This document shows, piece after piece, positions 1 to 10,519 of a stretch of 64,000 nucleotides of DNA (positions within the stretch are counted from its first letter, which is position 1; each line of letters starts with the position of its first letter). The translations under genes were made by a program, and so were the position numbers. Origin of the DNA: Acanthosepion pharaonis (lineage: Eukaryota > Mollusca > Cephalopoda > Sepiida > Sepiidae); NCBI GenBank assembly GCA_903632075.3, contig CAHIKZ030000060.1, forward strand, positions 924,501-988,500, given 5' to 3'. Below the pieces are notes generated by a model, which was given only the letters and a program-made list of their open reading frames with translations, did no database searches and had not been told where the DNA came from.

Positions 1-18
1 CAAATGTCGACGGGAGAG

Positions 19-21
<3 letters not shown>

Positions 22-75
<54 letters not shown>

Positions 76-76
76 T
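22..76. repeat. (TA)n followed by (TG)n microsatellite
   Basis: A run of TA dinucleotides passes directly into TG dinucleotides. This compound structure is common at old (TA)n tracts. No element end could be recognised beside it. Confidence 0.95.
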
Positions 77-1406
77 ATAAAAATATAGTTGAAAGTTATG
101 CTATATTTATAGATAAAAGTGCTGAGGAAAGTCAGGGAAAGAGTGTATGTAAATATAAATGTGGACACTGATGACATCACTGAGCGGCCATCGTCGTTTC
201 ATGTAGTTAAGAAACAAACATTAGCTGGTGGCGTAACGGTTATTGGCGTGGAAGGTGGAGTCAGCGAGTCGAGTTTCAATACCGGCTTTGTCTTCATTCT
301 CTTACTCTTTCCCCACCCTCATCAAAAGCCTATGAACATTTTTATATACTTTCCTATATATTCGAAATTATAGTGCTTTGTTAAAATACCTCTAGCGTCA
401 TGTAATTGACACAGACATAATTTAGCTGATGATATATTAACGATGGAAGAATATAAAGCATCTTGTAATAAAATAAACGCAAAACGCATTGGTTACGGGT
501 GTAAAAAATGTGTTTTTGGTCGTGAAGCCATAAAACTTGAGTCTATAGTCAAGAAAAAACCTAACTGGGAAGCTTACTTCAACAAGGTTGATGTCGTCTG
601 CCTGGCATCTTACAGTTGATGGAGTCAGACATAAGATTACGGAAGCGTGAATAACTAACAGCAGTTTCAAAGAATGAATGAATGCCATCATATCCGTTAA
701 AGGTGAGGATCGACTGAAAATTGATCTAACGTATCGACACTGCAATAAGCAACGGTTTCGTTTTTTTTAGCACTTTTCAAAGACTTTTCTTCATAAACAG
801 TTCCAGAGAAAATCAAAAGATTTTGTCGCCAGACCTGCGATGGCTTTATGTAACTCTCTACTGTCTGCTTGGAGACAAGATTTCTTTCCTGAAATAATAT
901 TTACGTATTCTTCGTTATTCTTGGCTCCACCAATAACACACTGTTTACTATCCTGTCTTGCGTTTCCTTATGTTATTTATATATTTTATTTGCTGTTTTC
1001 TCTGTGTATTTTCTTTGAATCTGTTGGTATTTACCGTTTTCTGTCCTTTTCCTAGCGAAGCGTTTACCATTCTTACCAAATGTCCTCTTCACTCGAAGCT
1101 ATAGGTTTTAGCCAGTTTCTGAGACTTTATTATTCATTCGACATTAAGCTATTTATTATTTATCTCTGTCGTTCTATTTTTCAAGAATCAAACAGAGACA
1201 GAAGGAATAAAAAAAACAGCCCAAGTTTTCTTTTCTTTTGATTTCCCTCTACAACTATATAGACATCTCTTCTGTTTCCTGTTGAACTTATTTTCTCATT
1301 GTAACCAAATTGGACATTTTTTCCTATACTCAAATGTAGCTCATACGAAGCCACAAGTGTGTGTGTGTGTGTTTTGTTTTTTTACAATCGTTTTAATATA
1401 GAAATC
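77..1406. other. No recognised feature
   Basis: Only short ORFs (60-102 codons) occur, on both strands, without recognisable domains or a coherent exon pattern. A short GT run lies near 1359-1372. I see no gene, RNA or element here. Confidence 0.6.
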
Positions 1407-1590
1407 ACCACGTTGGAACGTTAAACCATCACATTAACACAAAGTTAAGCAACGTTCAACATGGTCTGTGAATTTGTTGGGTGACCACTTGGTAATACTA
1501 TGTTCTGTAAGCCTGGATGTGCGCGTGGTGTATTAGATGACGGTTGGAACTGGATGTCGAAGAGCGGAGTTCAAATACTATAGTATCCAT
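1407..1590 (+). mobile_element. 5S-SINE: 5S rRNA-like head fused to tRNA-like part
   Basis: The first half follows the 5S rRNA order: a degraded CCACG...GATCACC-like stretch, then GTTAAGCAACGTT (near 1444), then GGGTGACCACTTGG and a TGTAAGC-like end. It is followed by a tRNA-like part containing GGTGTATTAGATGACGG and a B-box-like GAGTTCAAATACT. The same composite occurs at 13215-13485, 20140-20400 and 44945-45270, which supports a SINE3-type family rather than a 5S gene. It is diverged and has no clear tail. Confidence 0.7.
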
Positions 1591-1639
1591 TATTGTCAGA
1601 TTGTCAATAATGGCTACTATAATACTTATTTTATTATAA

Positions 1640-1841
1640 ACAATACCCTGATGATGACATGGCTATGTCGAAAGTACTTGGTAATAAAACAAATATGTAT
1701 AAAGACGGCGATTTTCTCTCGTCCTTCAATAATGACATCAAAAAAATTATCCGCAAGTATGAAAGGATCTTATCGAAAATAAGTAGACAGAACATGCCTA
1801 AACTATACAACAAAACATGTCTTAATGAAAACATGCTGCCG

Positions 1842-1846
<5 letters not shown>
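1640..1846 (+). mobile_element. Penelope-like element fragment, 5' coding part
   Basis: The reading frame contains SFNNDIKKIIRKYERILSKI and then NMPKLYNKTCLNENMLP before running into (TA)n. I recognise this as resembling the N-terminal part of Penelope-like reverse transcriptases of molluscs. A diverged relative lies at 31889-32044. The fragment stops at the (TA)n tract, so no RT core remains here. Confidence 0.5.

Positions 1847-1875
<29 letters not shown>
1847..1875. repeat. (TA)n microsatellite
   Basis: Pure TA dinucleotides lie between the Penelope-like fragment and the 3' end of a minus-strand SINE-L copy. Confidence 0.95.
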
Positions 1876-1876
<1 letters not shown>

Positions 1877-2020
1877 CCATCCACAGAGAGACTGATACGC
1901 TGTATCACAGCTCATCAGTGTAGCTAGACCTCCGGTTGCCTCTAGCTAGGACCGAAAACAGGCTGAATTGGCGTCAGTCGGGGATTCTACCAAGTCTTTG
2001 GCGCACGGCAGGGATGAAGG
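1876..2020 (-). mobile_element. SINE-L copy with (TA)n tail
   Basis: Read on the minus strand, this aligns with the better copy at 53427-53560: tRNA-like head, a GACTGACGCCAATT-type middle, and a 3' part containing AGCTGTGATACAGCG that leads into (TA)n. The A box is damaged here. Sharing both the body and the (TA)n junction with the second copy shows that (TA)n is the family's 3' tail. Confidence 0.65.
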
Positions 2021-2103
2021 TGATTTTAAGTGTATTTATTTTAGATAAACACACAGTGACTGAGAGAACGATTCGATTTACCTTTTTTTCTCAATCGAAA
2101 TAA

Positions 2104-2125
2104 ATTTTCAGGATCTATATATTGT

Positions 2126-2177
<52 letters not shown>
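2104..2177. repeat. (TC)n-(TA)n microsatellite
   Basis: A TC run near 2106-2122 is followed by a long TA run to about 2176. Confidence 0.95.
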
Positions 2178-2180
<3 letters not shown>

Positions 2181-2184
2181 AAAA

Positions 2185-2250
2185 TCTACACTGGTGGACG
2201 AAATAAAAGGTTCAGTTCTAAATTTCAATCACCTGAAGAAGATTGAGCGT

Positions 2251-2252
<2 letters not shown>
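2185..2252 (+). mobile_element. SINE-T 3' module fragment
   Basis: The segment GGTGGACGAAATAAAAGGTT through ACCTGAAGAAGATTGAGCGT matches the SINE-T 3' half. It faces the minus-strand copy at 2345-2580, so the two form inverted arms around the (TA)n tract at 2253-2340. Confidence 0.7.

Positions 2253-2340
<88 letters not shown>
2253..2340. repeat. (TA)n microsatellite
   Basis: About 44 TA units, among the longest in the window, sit between inverted SINE-T arms. Confidence 0.97.
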
Positions 2341-2342
<2 letters not shown>

Positions 2343-2344
2343 AT

Positions 2345-2582
2345 GAGGTAGTGTAATTATTTACATTATTTACATTGTTCGGATTGTTGTCTTCATCATT
2401 GTTTTCAGATTTACGACATTTCGGCCATTTTACGCTCCAGCCTTCTTCAAGTGACTAGAATTTCGAACTCAACCTTTTATTTCGTCCACCGGGGTAGATT
2501 GTTCTAATTCCACGTGCCTCTCCTCTTCTGAATGTCTCAGTGTCAGTCATCTCTCTTAAACTCAATTCTCCAAGATTTTTGT
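2345..2582 (-). mobile_element. SINE-T body and 3' end
   Basis: On the minus strand the order is body, GGTGGACGAAATAAAAGGTT, TTGAAGAAGGCTGG, TGGCCGAAATGTCG, then the AT-rich tail. This is the same order as in the copies at 4805-5165 and 43400-43665. The first base of the CTGAAGA motif is mutated to T. Confidence 0.75.
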
Positions 2583-2587
2583 CCTCG

Positions 2588-2715
2588 AGGACACATGGTC
2601 CAGTGGATGAAAGCGGTAGATGAATCTGGTGATTTGAGCCAAAGAGTTGTGAGTTCAATACCTGGCTACAGGTGAGGTGAAGAAAAAACTTGAAGACTGC
2701 GGATGTGCAAGGTTT
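2588..2715 (+). mobile_element. SINE-T tRNA-like head
   Basis: A perfect pol III A box (TGGTCCAGTGG, near 2603) is followed about 40 bases later by a B-box-like GAGTTCAATACC (near 2651). A body similar to the minus copy at 43540-43660 follows. It lies head to head with the minus SINE-T across the palindrome GTCCTCGAGGAC near 2580-2591. Confidence 0.65.
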
Positions 2716-2734
2716 CAAAAGGACTTATGTGAGC

Positions 2735-3725
2735 TTTATATGGAGCCCAGCAGGATGGATAAGCATATAGCGTTGTACACTGAGATCTTTGTCGAAGTGG
2801 ACAAGTTCCTGTTTAGAAAGTTTTGACCACAAAGTTGCCCAAAAGCTTTTGATGCTTGATGGATTCGATTTTGGAATTCGTCATCAATCATATAAGTGGA
2901 GGACAGTACTGTTACTATATACGGGAAGTTGACATCACACCTGATGTGCTCACGACCGACTGAAAATGAAGCATCTGTGTTAGGATTCACCGGTTCCGAC
3001 GACTGGAAGAGAACTGCAGTTTTTCGAAAATTAATCATTTGCCAGCGATGCCATAGGTCCTGTACATAACATCAATGTTGCGTTGCAGAGAATCATAATG
3101 CACACTTGGATAGGCAGCATCGTCAGCATACTGAAGATCAAAAAACTTTATTGTTCTAGTCTTTTTAGTAGCGCGAAGCCGACGAAGATTAAAGACTCTA
3201 CCATTGCGGAGAGAGACGCCATCTTCCATCTTTGCCGGTTGAACGGCGTCACATCATCAAGATGGATGTTGAATAAGATTGGCGTTAGGACAAGGCCTTT
3301 CTTCGCTACCCCCCCCCGCCTTGACTTTAAAAGAAGCCGAGACGATTCCTGTAGATACAACACGGGCAAATATATTGGTGTGGAAATCTTTGCAAATGGC
3401 TATAAGCATAGGTGGTCATTTACATTTAGCCAGAATACGCCAGAGAATTTTCGCGATTAAACGTATCGAAGGCCTTAGCAAAATCGACGAAGACGATGTG
3501 AAAATTTCTGTGCTGTTCCCTACAGTTTTCATGAAGTAAAAAAAGTCATGTTTGTGAACCTACGGGTTTTACGAAAGCCATATTGTGTCTCTGGTAGGTG
3601 CATATATACGACTTTCGTGAGAAGACGTTGAGGGATAATAATGGCGAGAACTTTGTCTACCGCTGCAAGCAACGAGATCTCGCGCTGGTTTCCACAATCA
3701 GCACTCCCCTTTTCGTTTCTATTTA
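2735..3725 (-). mobile_element. LINE-A reverse transcriptase fragment, degenerate
   Basis: Minus-strand frames give, in N to C order, NQREISLLAAVDKVLA and LPETQYGFRK (3529-3732), GLVLTPILFNIHLDDV (about 3230-3300), FNLRRLRATKKTRTIKFFDL with QYADDAAYPS (3035-3229, the YADD catalytic box), then STYMIDDEFQNRIHQASKAF (2736-2900). This is the order of a non-LTR reverse transcriptase domain and its post-RT region. The frame changes at least three times, so it is a pseudogene. The endonuclease and C-terminus are absent. The clade (RTE- or CR1/Jockey-like) could not be settled by eye. Confidence 0.88.
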
Positions 3726-4410
3726 CAACCAAACCTTAAACGGTTCACTTTGTGACGTGGAAGCAGCCGAGGAATTTGTTTGCGCTTATTTATTTAACGT
3801 GCCTTTTTGTCGTAAGTGTCGTCTGATGGTTACTGGACTGCAATCAGCATCTGTGGCTGCCTTAATTTGACTAGAAGAAAGTCGACTGGCTTTCACAACA
3901 ACCCGTCTTATTCTCCTACTCAATGCCGGAGGAATATTTTGGGCCTACCAGTAGACTTTGCGTTTCCATAATTCGCACTGTCCTTTAGAAAGTTGCAAAT
4001 CACAGTTTTACTGCGATTTACCTTAGCTGCGATCGTCCGCTGTGACAAACCTTGATTATGGAAATCTAGAATTCGAGTACGCTCAACTTCGGTAAGTTTG
4101 CTTGCTTAAGGCATGGTGACACCTTTACGCAGTGATTGCTAATCTCTAACTGAACTAAAAACATTGGAATTACCCCAGATCTAACAATTTATACCCATCT
4201 GGTCTTATAATTTTGATCAAGTGTAAAACGCCTCATTTTATAAAAATGTCCATTTCTGAATAAATTGATCGGATTTTAAATTTTTGTCTACATAAACTTT
4301 TAGATTATAGAATTAGTAACCTTAAGTAAGAGAAAGTTTTTAATGTATCCATGATAAATAGTCTCTTATAAAAAATGTTTCAAGTGGTCTTAAATTTTTG
4401 ATTAGGTGTG
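3726..4410 (-). mobile_element. Tc1-type transposon, 5' half, same family as 58262-59828
   Basis: This is the reverse complement of the left half of the Tc1 element at 58262-59828: the terminal repeat, the inner repeat (GGTCTTATAATTTTGATCAA near 4200), the transposase start region and the DNA-binding part. It ends at the outer terminus near 4410, next to a TA dinucleotide. The catalytic half is missing and the break lies against LINE-A sequence. Confidence 0.88.
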
Positions 4411-4454
4411 TACATATATGCAACAAACTATTTCTTATTTAACAGTTAAAATAT

Positions 4455-4560
4455 TTCATCCTTAAAAATGGCGAGAACATTGTTTACCGCCGCAAGCAAC
4501 GAGATCCCGCGCTGGTTTCCACAATCAGCATTGTCCCCTTTTCGTTTGTAAACCATGTTA
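4455..4560 (-). mobile_element. Second copy of a short LINE-A segment
   Basis: A stretch including TACCGCCGCAAGCAACGAGA repeats the LINE-A segment at about 3640-3725 almost exactly. The two copies bracket the partial Tc1 element in the same orientation. Confidence 0.75.
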
Positions 4561-4639
4561 ATGTTCGCACCCTTTCACTGCTGGGTCACGCACACTGATC
4601 AATATTCGTTCAGTGTCGTGCTAGTCAATTTTTTCTGGT

Positions 4640-4800
4640 CAGAATCTAACTTCCAAATTTATAAGTCTACCATGCACTGAATATTGCTGCCACATCTGGT
4701 CTAGTGCTTCTGCTACGTATTTAGAGAGTCGTGAAAAAATTCAAAGAATAATCTGCAATTTTATCAGCCCTAACCTGGCATCTCGACTTCCATAAAAACG
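4640..4800 (+). mobile_element. LINE-C fragment, post-RT region
   Basis: The sequence matches the 28405-28560 and 37616-37775 fragments: a CTACCATxCxCTG start, TTAGAGAxTCxTGA, and CCTGACCTGGCATCTCGACTTC-like end. In the best copies this encodes the region before the C-terminus of a LINE polyprotein. Only the short segment remains and it is frameshifted. Confidence 0.65.
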
Positions 4801-4804
4801 AGAC

Positions 4805-5165
4805 AATAGCTTAGCGGATTAAAGTGTTTGTTCGTGAATTTGGTGACGTAGTGGTTATGAGTTCAATCCTTAGATCGGGCAGTGTGTACTTGGACAGTAA
4901 AAAACAGGGTGAGCAATAACTGAGCAACACTAAAAATAAGAACTAGACGAGATATCCCTAGACATGGTCAGTGGATCGAGAACAGTCTGCCCCTGTAGAT
5001 TAAGTAAACGTATGGAATTTCCTGTAGGTTACTCATATCAATATACACCTGAAGAAGGTCGGAGGGCAAAACGGCCGAAACGTTGCGATAATATCAACAA
5101 AAATGAAGATAATAGTACAAATATAAATACTGTAACTTATGTAAACAATTAAAACCAGCAAAATT
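4805..5165 (+). mobile_element. SINE-T, nearly complete copy
   Basis: Parts in order: a tRNA-like head with a B-box-like GAGTTCAATCC (near 4860); a body with GAGCAATAACTGAGCAACAC and AAAATAAGAACTAGACGAG; the 3' module CTGAAGAAGG (5049) ... ACGGCCGAAACGTTGCG (to about 5087); and an AT-rich end with GAAGATAATAG. The 62-codon ORF inside is incidental. This is the most complete reference copy of the family in the window. Confidence 0.8.
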
Positions 5166-6735
5166 ATATTCTTTCTTTATGTCTAAAACCTTAAATTCTT
5201 TCAAGTTTGACTCAAATGACAGATGTCGTGTACAATAGGAATTCCTATTTTAAAAACATCGTTCCAACAGCTCTGAAAGATATTTGGTAAACTGATGATT
5301 CCACATATATTTTATACAGGACAAAGGTACAAAAGCAGTTTAAGAATTTTTTCGCAAAGATTAGATAAGCTAACTTGTAAATAAAGTTATTATTTTCATT
5401 TTCTTTCTTAAATCTTTTAACATGCATTCATCTATATAATAAATGTCAATATCAGTGTGTCACACTTTTTCAATTAAAGGGACACAACTCTCAACATCTC
5501 GTTTTGTTGTACTTATGCTGAGATATTAATGGATTACTTAAATGCAGTGATCAATTTTGAGTTCTTTTGTCGTTTATTTTTGCCTATCGCATCTGCTCCT
5601 CACTACCTATTGTGATGAAGGCCCAATCAAGAGCCCTTCGCAAACAGCTAGCCTCAATGCCGGCCGATAGGTCGATCTTCAGGCCAGTAAATAATAAATC
5701 ACTACACTCTTAGTAAGAGTATTGAATTGATACAAAATATGGTTTAACTCATTTAAGCTGTAGCGGTATATAGCTGTTTGTATTCTGATATCAGTAAACC
5801 CGCAAGATTATGTAATTCAAGTTTAGAGTCCGTAAAATATCTAACACTTTCACCCCAGCCCCTCAACCTCCGACGTCTTCCATCTGGGTTGAGGTGTCTA
5901 CTCGGTCCTAACCGAACTTAAGAGAGTGGCCGTAGGTCCCCTGAGCATCCGTAGATTATTCAACCGGTCCCCTGGTTTAATCCTGCTTCCTGTCCACCTT
6001 GTGATTTGTTGGATCCAGAAAGCAGAAGTGATGTCCGTCCATTCACGGTCGACTGAAGATGTCGACACGGCTGGGTAGTCTGCGCTAAGAAATTTAGAAT
6101 GCAGCATAAAAAAATTAATATCTGCAGAAAGCCGGACAAACAACTATTCAATGGTTGAATTGTTAATGTCTTTTATATAGCAGAAAAGAATAGTAGAGAA
6201 GAGAAATGGGTTACAGAAAAGAAAAGTATTTAACGTAAAAACTCATACACTGGATTCTAGACACAGAGAGAGGGTATGTGATTAACTTGTTGTTAAATCG
6301 TCTCAGAACGATATATGACTCTTGCGATGGAGGGATAAAGATTTCTGTTCGGGGCTTAAAGTTATAGTGGCGTTCCTCCTCCCAAAGCTTGCCCGGGACA
6401 ATTCTCTCTTCAAGATTTTCTCCAGTCTGCCTTTTTCAGCATAACTACGTGTTTATATAGATAAACCAGGCTGATTATAACTGATCCTCGGCCCTACTAG
6501 TTCGCACGCGATTATCACGGGGTTCTGGATGCTTCAAACAAAATCATGTGAATTCCAAAGTACCTTCTAGCTTACTCAGCTCTATTTCAATTTTTAATCG
6601 ATAAAAATTATTTTGACATTTCCATTGTCTACTGATGGGTAGATTCAATGGGTGCAACTTTTGCCCTAGATCAGATTTCCCCATCAGTAAACAAAATGCT
6701 CTGATTTAATTTCACTGTTCAAATCAACTCCAATT

Positions 6736-6738
<3 letters not shown>
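5166..6738. other. No recognised feature
   Basis: Apart from a slightly GC-richer block near 5840-6120 with overlapping short minus-strand ORFs, nothing resembles a known gene or element. It could be unrecognised element sequence. Confidence 0.5.

Positions 6739-6789
<51 letters not shown>
6739..6789. repeat. (TA)n microsatellite
   Basis: Pure TA run. A short TC run follows at 6907-6928. Confidence 0.95.
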
Positions 6790-6795
<6 letters not shown>

Positions 6796-7209
6796 GGTAA
6801 TCCGTATGGGTAAACCTAAGGAGGATAAAATCCAGAGAGCTCAATGTAAATCCAGAGCAAATAATTTAAATAAAAACAGACCACTATACGCGTGTGTGTT
6901 TCCCAGACTCTCTCTCTCTCTCTCTCTGTCACAAATAGGACGAAACATAGTATCCATGTAGTAATGTGTGTTGGTATCCAATGTTTTTAATGGGATAGTT
7001 CACTTTTGCGTCGACTCGAAATAGAATCAAGCAATTCGATAGGTTCTAGGGAAAGGGTTAATTATATAAAAATTAGTACGGACGTAATGGAAAGTAGATT
7101 TTATGATATAAAAATATCTTTTAATCAATCGTAGTTGTCTCTTCAATTAAAACAAAAGGAAAAAAAAATATGACCCTCCTTAGAGTTATAAAAAGAAAAT
7201 TTTTCCGTA

Positions 7210-7259
7210 GTAATACAGTCTACCGAAAGTCAACTGAGACTTTCGGTAGACTGTATTAC
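7210..7259. repeat. Perfect 22-bp inverted repeat with 6-nt loop
   Basis: The left arm 7210-7231 begins GTAATACAGTCTACCG and its exact reverse complement lies at 7238-7259, separated by AACTGA. No T-run follows, so it is not a bacterial-type terminator. It may be the collapsed remnant of a small inverted-repeat transposon. Confidence 0.9.
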
Positions 7260-7534
7260 GAAACGGCCAAGTCACCGAGACTGAAGACTGCAAGAATGTC
7301 TACGCGACACAACTAATTTCTACTTATCTTTGAGGTAAGTTGGCAGTTACACATCAAACAACGCAAAATCGGCAAATATTAAACACTTTTCAGCGTATGG
7401 CATGCCTGTGGTGAAGCATCAAAAGATTCGCTAACGACCATGGCAGCGACCAGGACTACACTGTGAGTTTGAATATTTATAATTTTGTGTGAAGATTTGA
7501 TCAAAGTCTCTGACAAATTCTCACTTTCGCGAAT

Positions 7535-7625
7535 TCTAAAAAGATAAACAAAAAAAAAATAAAAATAAAAAACATAAATAAAAATAAAAAAATAAAATAA
7601 AATAAAAATAGGAAAATTTTGTCAA
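7535..7625. repeat. A-rich (AAAAT)n-like low-complexity tract
   Basis: Irregular AAAAT, AAAAATAA and AAATA units. It lies beyond the 3' end of the minus-strand LINE-C fragment but is not clearly its tail. Confidence 0.8.
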
Positions 7626-7689
7626 ACTTTAACCGCCAAAATTGGAAAAACAAAAACAAAAACATTTTGTCAAAAAGACGTTCTTTTTT

Positions 7690-8101
7690 TTTACAGTAAG
7701 ATTCACCCTGTACAAGGCCCGAGGGCCACTTGAGGTAGAGGTTTAAGGGGTAGTTTATACGGATAGGAGGGGAAATAACGGTTGTCTCTAGACTTGAACA
7801 GGTCAAGATTGTAATGATCGAAGAAACATCTTCTTGGATGTCAGTTTCACAGTATAGGGAGAATGACCCCTAGTGACAATTTGGGAATTAAGGGGGAAAT
7901 AACTCCGACAGGAAGAAGCTGTTCGAGTGGAAATTACTTTTCGCCGATGGAATACGGAAGAAATGTAAGTGGTACAATGTAAATGGCATGTCGAATCCTG
8001 GCAGTGAAAGCCAGACTTGGCAAAAACCAAGAAATGTAGTTCGTCCGAGCACTTTCCTTGTAAATAGCGATAGAGCAGTGAGATATTCGCCAAGTCCTGC
8101 A

Positions 8102-8160
<59 letters not shown>

Positions 8161-8525
8161 AAGAGATAGAGAAAGAGAGAGAAGGGGGGTTGGAGGGTGG
8201 AAAGTAATTCCTCTCCAACAAGGACTCGGAGACGCTTTTGAATATCAAGACTGGAAAGTGGGGTCTGGGCAACTCCTGCCCAAATATGGCAACAGTACTC
8301 TATTTTCGGCTTGATCTGACTTTTTAAAATAGAGGATAGTATGAGGAGTGAGATTCTAACCAGAGCAGTACAGGGAGACGATCATTTTACCTACTTCTTT
8401 AGCAATGGATCCACTTGAAGTTGGGTGTGTGTCTGAAGCCCAATATCCTCTCGAGGCGCGGGCCTCCTCGAGGTGACATCCGTTCATTGTGACTGGCGAT
8501 AGTTCTTGATCTGATCCTTTTGAAA
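7690..8525 (-). mobile_element. LINE-C reverse transcriptase C-terminal fragment, interrupted by a microsatellite
   Basis: Reading the minus strand from 8525 down gives VTMNGCHLEEA, then SQIKPKIEYCCHIWAGVAQ, then LSSLDIQKRLRVLVGEEL, a low-complexity stretch, then LLYRYLQGKCSDELHFLV and a C-terminal region ending near 7690. This order (post-RT segment, YxxxIWxG block, YRYxxGKCSDELHxLV block) is typical of a LINE reverse transcriptase family abundant in mollusc genomes. Frameshifts separate the blocks. A (TG)n(AG)n tract at 8104-8185 sits inside the coding region. Confidence 0.88.
8104..8185. repeat. (TG)n(AG)n microsatellite inside LINE-C coding sequence
   Basis: TG units from 8104, then AG units to about 8185. 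On the LINE's strand this would read as serine, leucine and threonine/histidine repeats. Confidence 0.95.
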
Positions 8526-9680
8526 CGCTATGTTTAGCATTTCAATAAAGACAAAAAAAATGACGCAATATTTAGTTGTTAGATTGTTTATTTACAAGAT
8601 TAAATTTATATTTAACAAGATTATAAAAATATGTGAACCAACTACAATAAAATGTTTATCATTTACCATTTTATAAAGATTTATTATTTACTCTTTTATA
8701 AAGAACTAAATCTTTTTATTAAATATTATCTAAAATATTACAAAGTTATAAAATCATGTGGCACACTACAATATAATATTTATTATTTATTATCTTATAA
8801 ATAAATAACTATGAAAACAATATTTTATTCATAAAAAAATAACATTAAAACTTTGTTTAAATTAAATAAAACCAAAAATACTTTCTCTTAAAAAAAAAAT
8901 TCTCCCAGTATGCAGCAGAAAATATTCCGGGCGGAAAACGGACTTCACGCTAAAAACTTTGAATTCAGTCTCTTCGCTATCGACGGTTGTATGGTCAAGA
9001 CGCCCAGCTCCTCTCTTGGAACATTGTTATACGTATGCAACTGTAAAAAAACATGCAATTTAAATACACATGTTATGGGCGTGTTCTTTATCGCATATAT
9101 CTTTTGTATTATTAATGATTCAAGAAAACAACGAAACTCCAAATGTGAATCAACAAGTATATATTGAAATAACATACAAGAACAAAATATACAATAACTT
9201 GTATTCAAAGTATAGATTAAGGGAAAAGAAGTTGCTTCTCTTTTACCGTATTTTGATTTGTAATTGATTGTTCGAAAGAAAGTTCTCTTTAGAGAGAAAT
9301 GTTCAGGAATCAATGTTAGAAAAAGTCTTCTGTTAGAATAGATAACACAAGAATACAATTGATCAGTAAGTGTGTTGTGTTAGAGAAATCAACAGAGTCT
9401 TGATTGATTGAACTTGGCTGAGTCACAGAGAGATATGTATATATGGATTACAAAATTCTGTGTCTGTGTGTGCGTTTGAAATGTTGTGAGTAAAGTCATA
9501 GGTTTATGTTAACAGGCGAAATTTGAAGTTCATAATTGCTTAGTTTTGTATCCGAAACTTAAACAAATCAATTTCCAAAGATGTAATGGATTTTTATTTA
9601 TTAAACCGACAGATTTTTCACACTTCATTACTTTACTTTACTTTTAGTGGATAGACATATTTGGGTAGACGCCAGTGTGA
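8526..9680. other. AT-rich stretch without recognised gene
   Basis: Very AT-rich, with loose repeats of TTTATTATTTA and TTATAAA near 8580-8880. Overlapping ORFs at 8910-9358 lie on opposite strands and have no recognisable domain. Confidence 0.5.
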
Positions 9681-9682
9681 GC

Positions 9683-9706
9683 AGATAGATAGATAAGGAA
9701 CATGTT

Positions 9707-9745
<39 letters not shown>
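9683..9745. repeat. (GATA)n microsatellite
   Basis: AGATAGATAGATA runs separated by a short interruption near 9698-9710. Confidence 0.95.
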
Positions 9746-9746
<1 letters not shown>

Positions 9747-9789
9747 TTCATATTCAACACATACTCAGCAATCGCCAAACATCATTTTC

Positions 9790-9795
<6 letters not shown>

Positions 9796-9838
<43 letters not shown>
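9796..9838. repeat. (TA)n microsatellite
   Basis: Pure TA run. Confidence 0.95.
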
Positions 9839-9841
<3 letters not shown>

Positions 9842-10002
9842 TTTATTTAAAAATATGATTTCAACACGCTACATAAGAGTTCTCATGTTTCAAAACAAGA
9901 GCCGAAAACTCCAATATAATTATTAGAATTAGATTGAATTAAAGTACTAAGCTCTGTTCCATCTTCAAGCGAAATTTTTTTTTGGAATAACTTATTTCTG
10001 AA

Positions 10003-10052
10003 ATTTACGTGTTTTATAAGCATATTCATTATTTACGTGTTTTATAAGCATA

Positions 10053-10121
<69 letters not shown>
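10003..10121. repeat. 27-bp duplication running into (TA)n
   Basis: ACGTGTTTTATAAGCATATTC occurs twice in tandem; the second copy leads directly into about 33 TA units ending at 10121. The sequence to 10519 holds nothing recognisable. Confidence 0.85.
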
Positions 10122-10129
<8 letters not shown>

Positions 10130-10519
10130 CAGAGAGAAATGTGGAAAACAAAGTATTAAGGAATTGGAATTTTAAATTAAGTTTTAAATTTACGTTTTTG
10201 ATAAAATTGTAGGAACGGAGGTTACCTATAATTGTTGATGTTTCAGGAATTGGATTTTATTTTCATTAACTAAGCATCCCTGATCACGATTATAAAGAAA
10301 AATGAAAATATTGAGATCCAATAATAAAATGTATAATGTTCGGAAAAATTATAAGTTTATTTGAATTTTCTTGTTCTATAGTTTTGTTGGGTTCACTCAT
10401 ACCGACAGGAATAACTTCGTGTTCGCAGAGATAAAAACATACACAGAAATAACAGTAAAAGCATGTTAAATTGTAAATTAAATTATATAATTTTATTTAT
10501 TTCTATGTACTGGTCCCTT

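Noticed and set aside
5898..6151. Short gene on the minus strand
   Set aside because: Two overlapping frames of similar length, no domain, no supporting exon signals.
7232..7259. Transcription terminator hairpin
   Set aside because: Perfect stem but no T-run, and the genome is eukaryotic.
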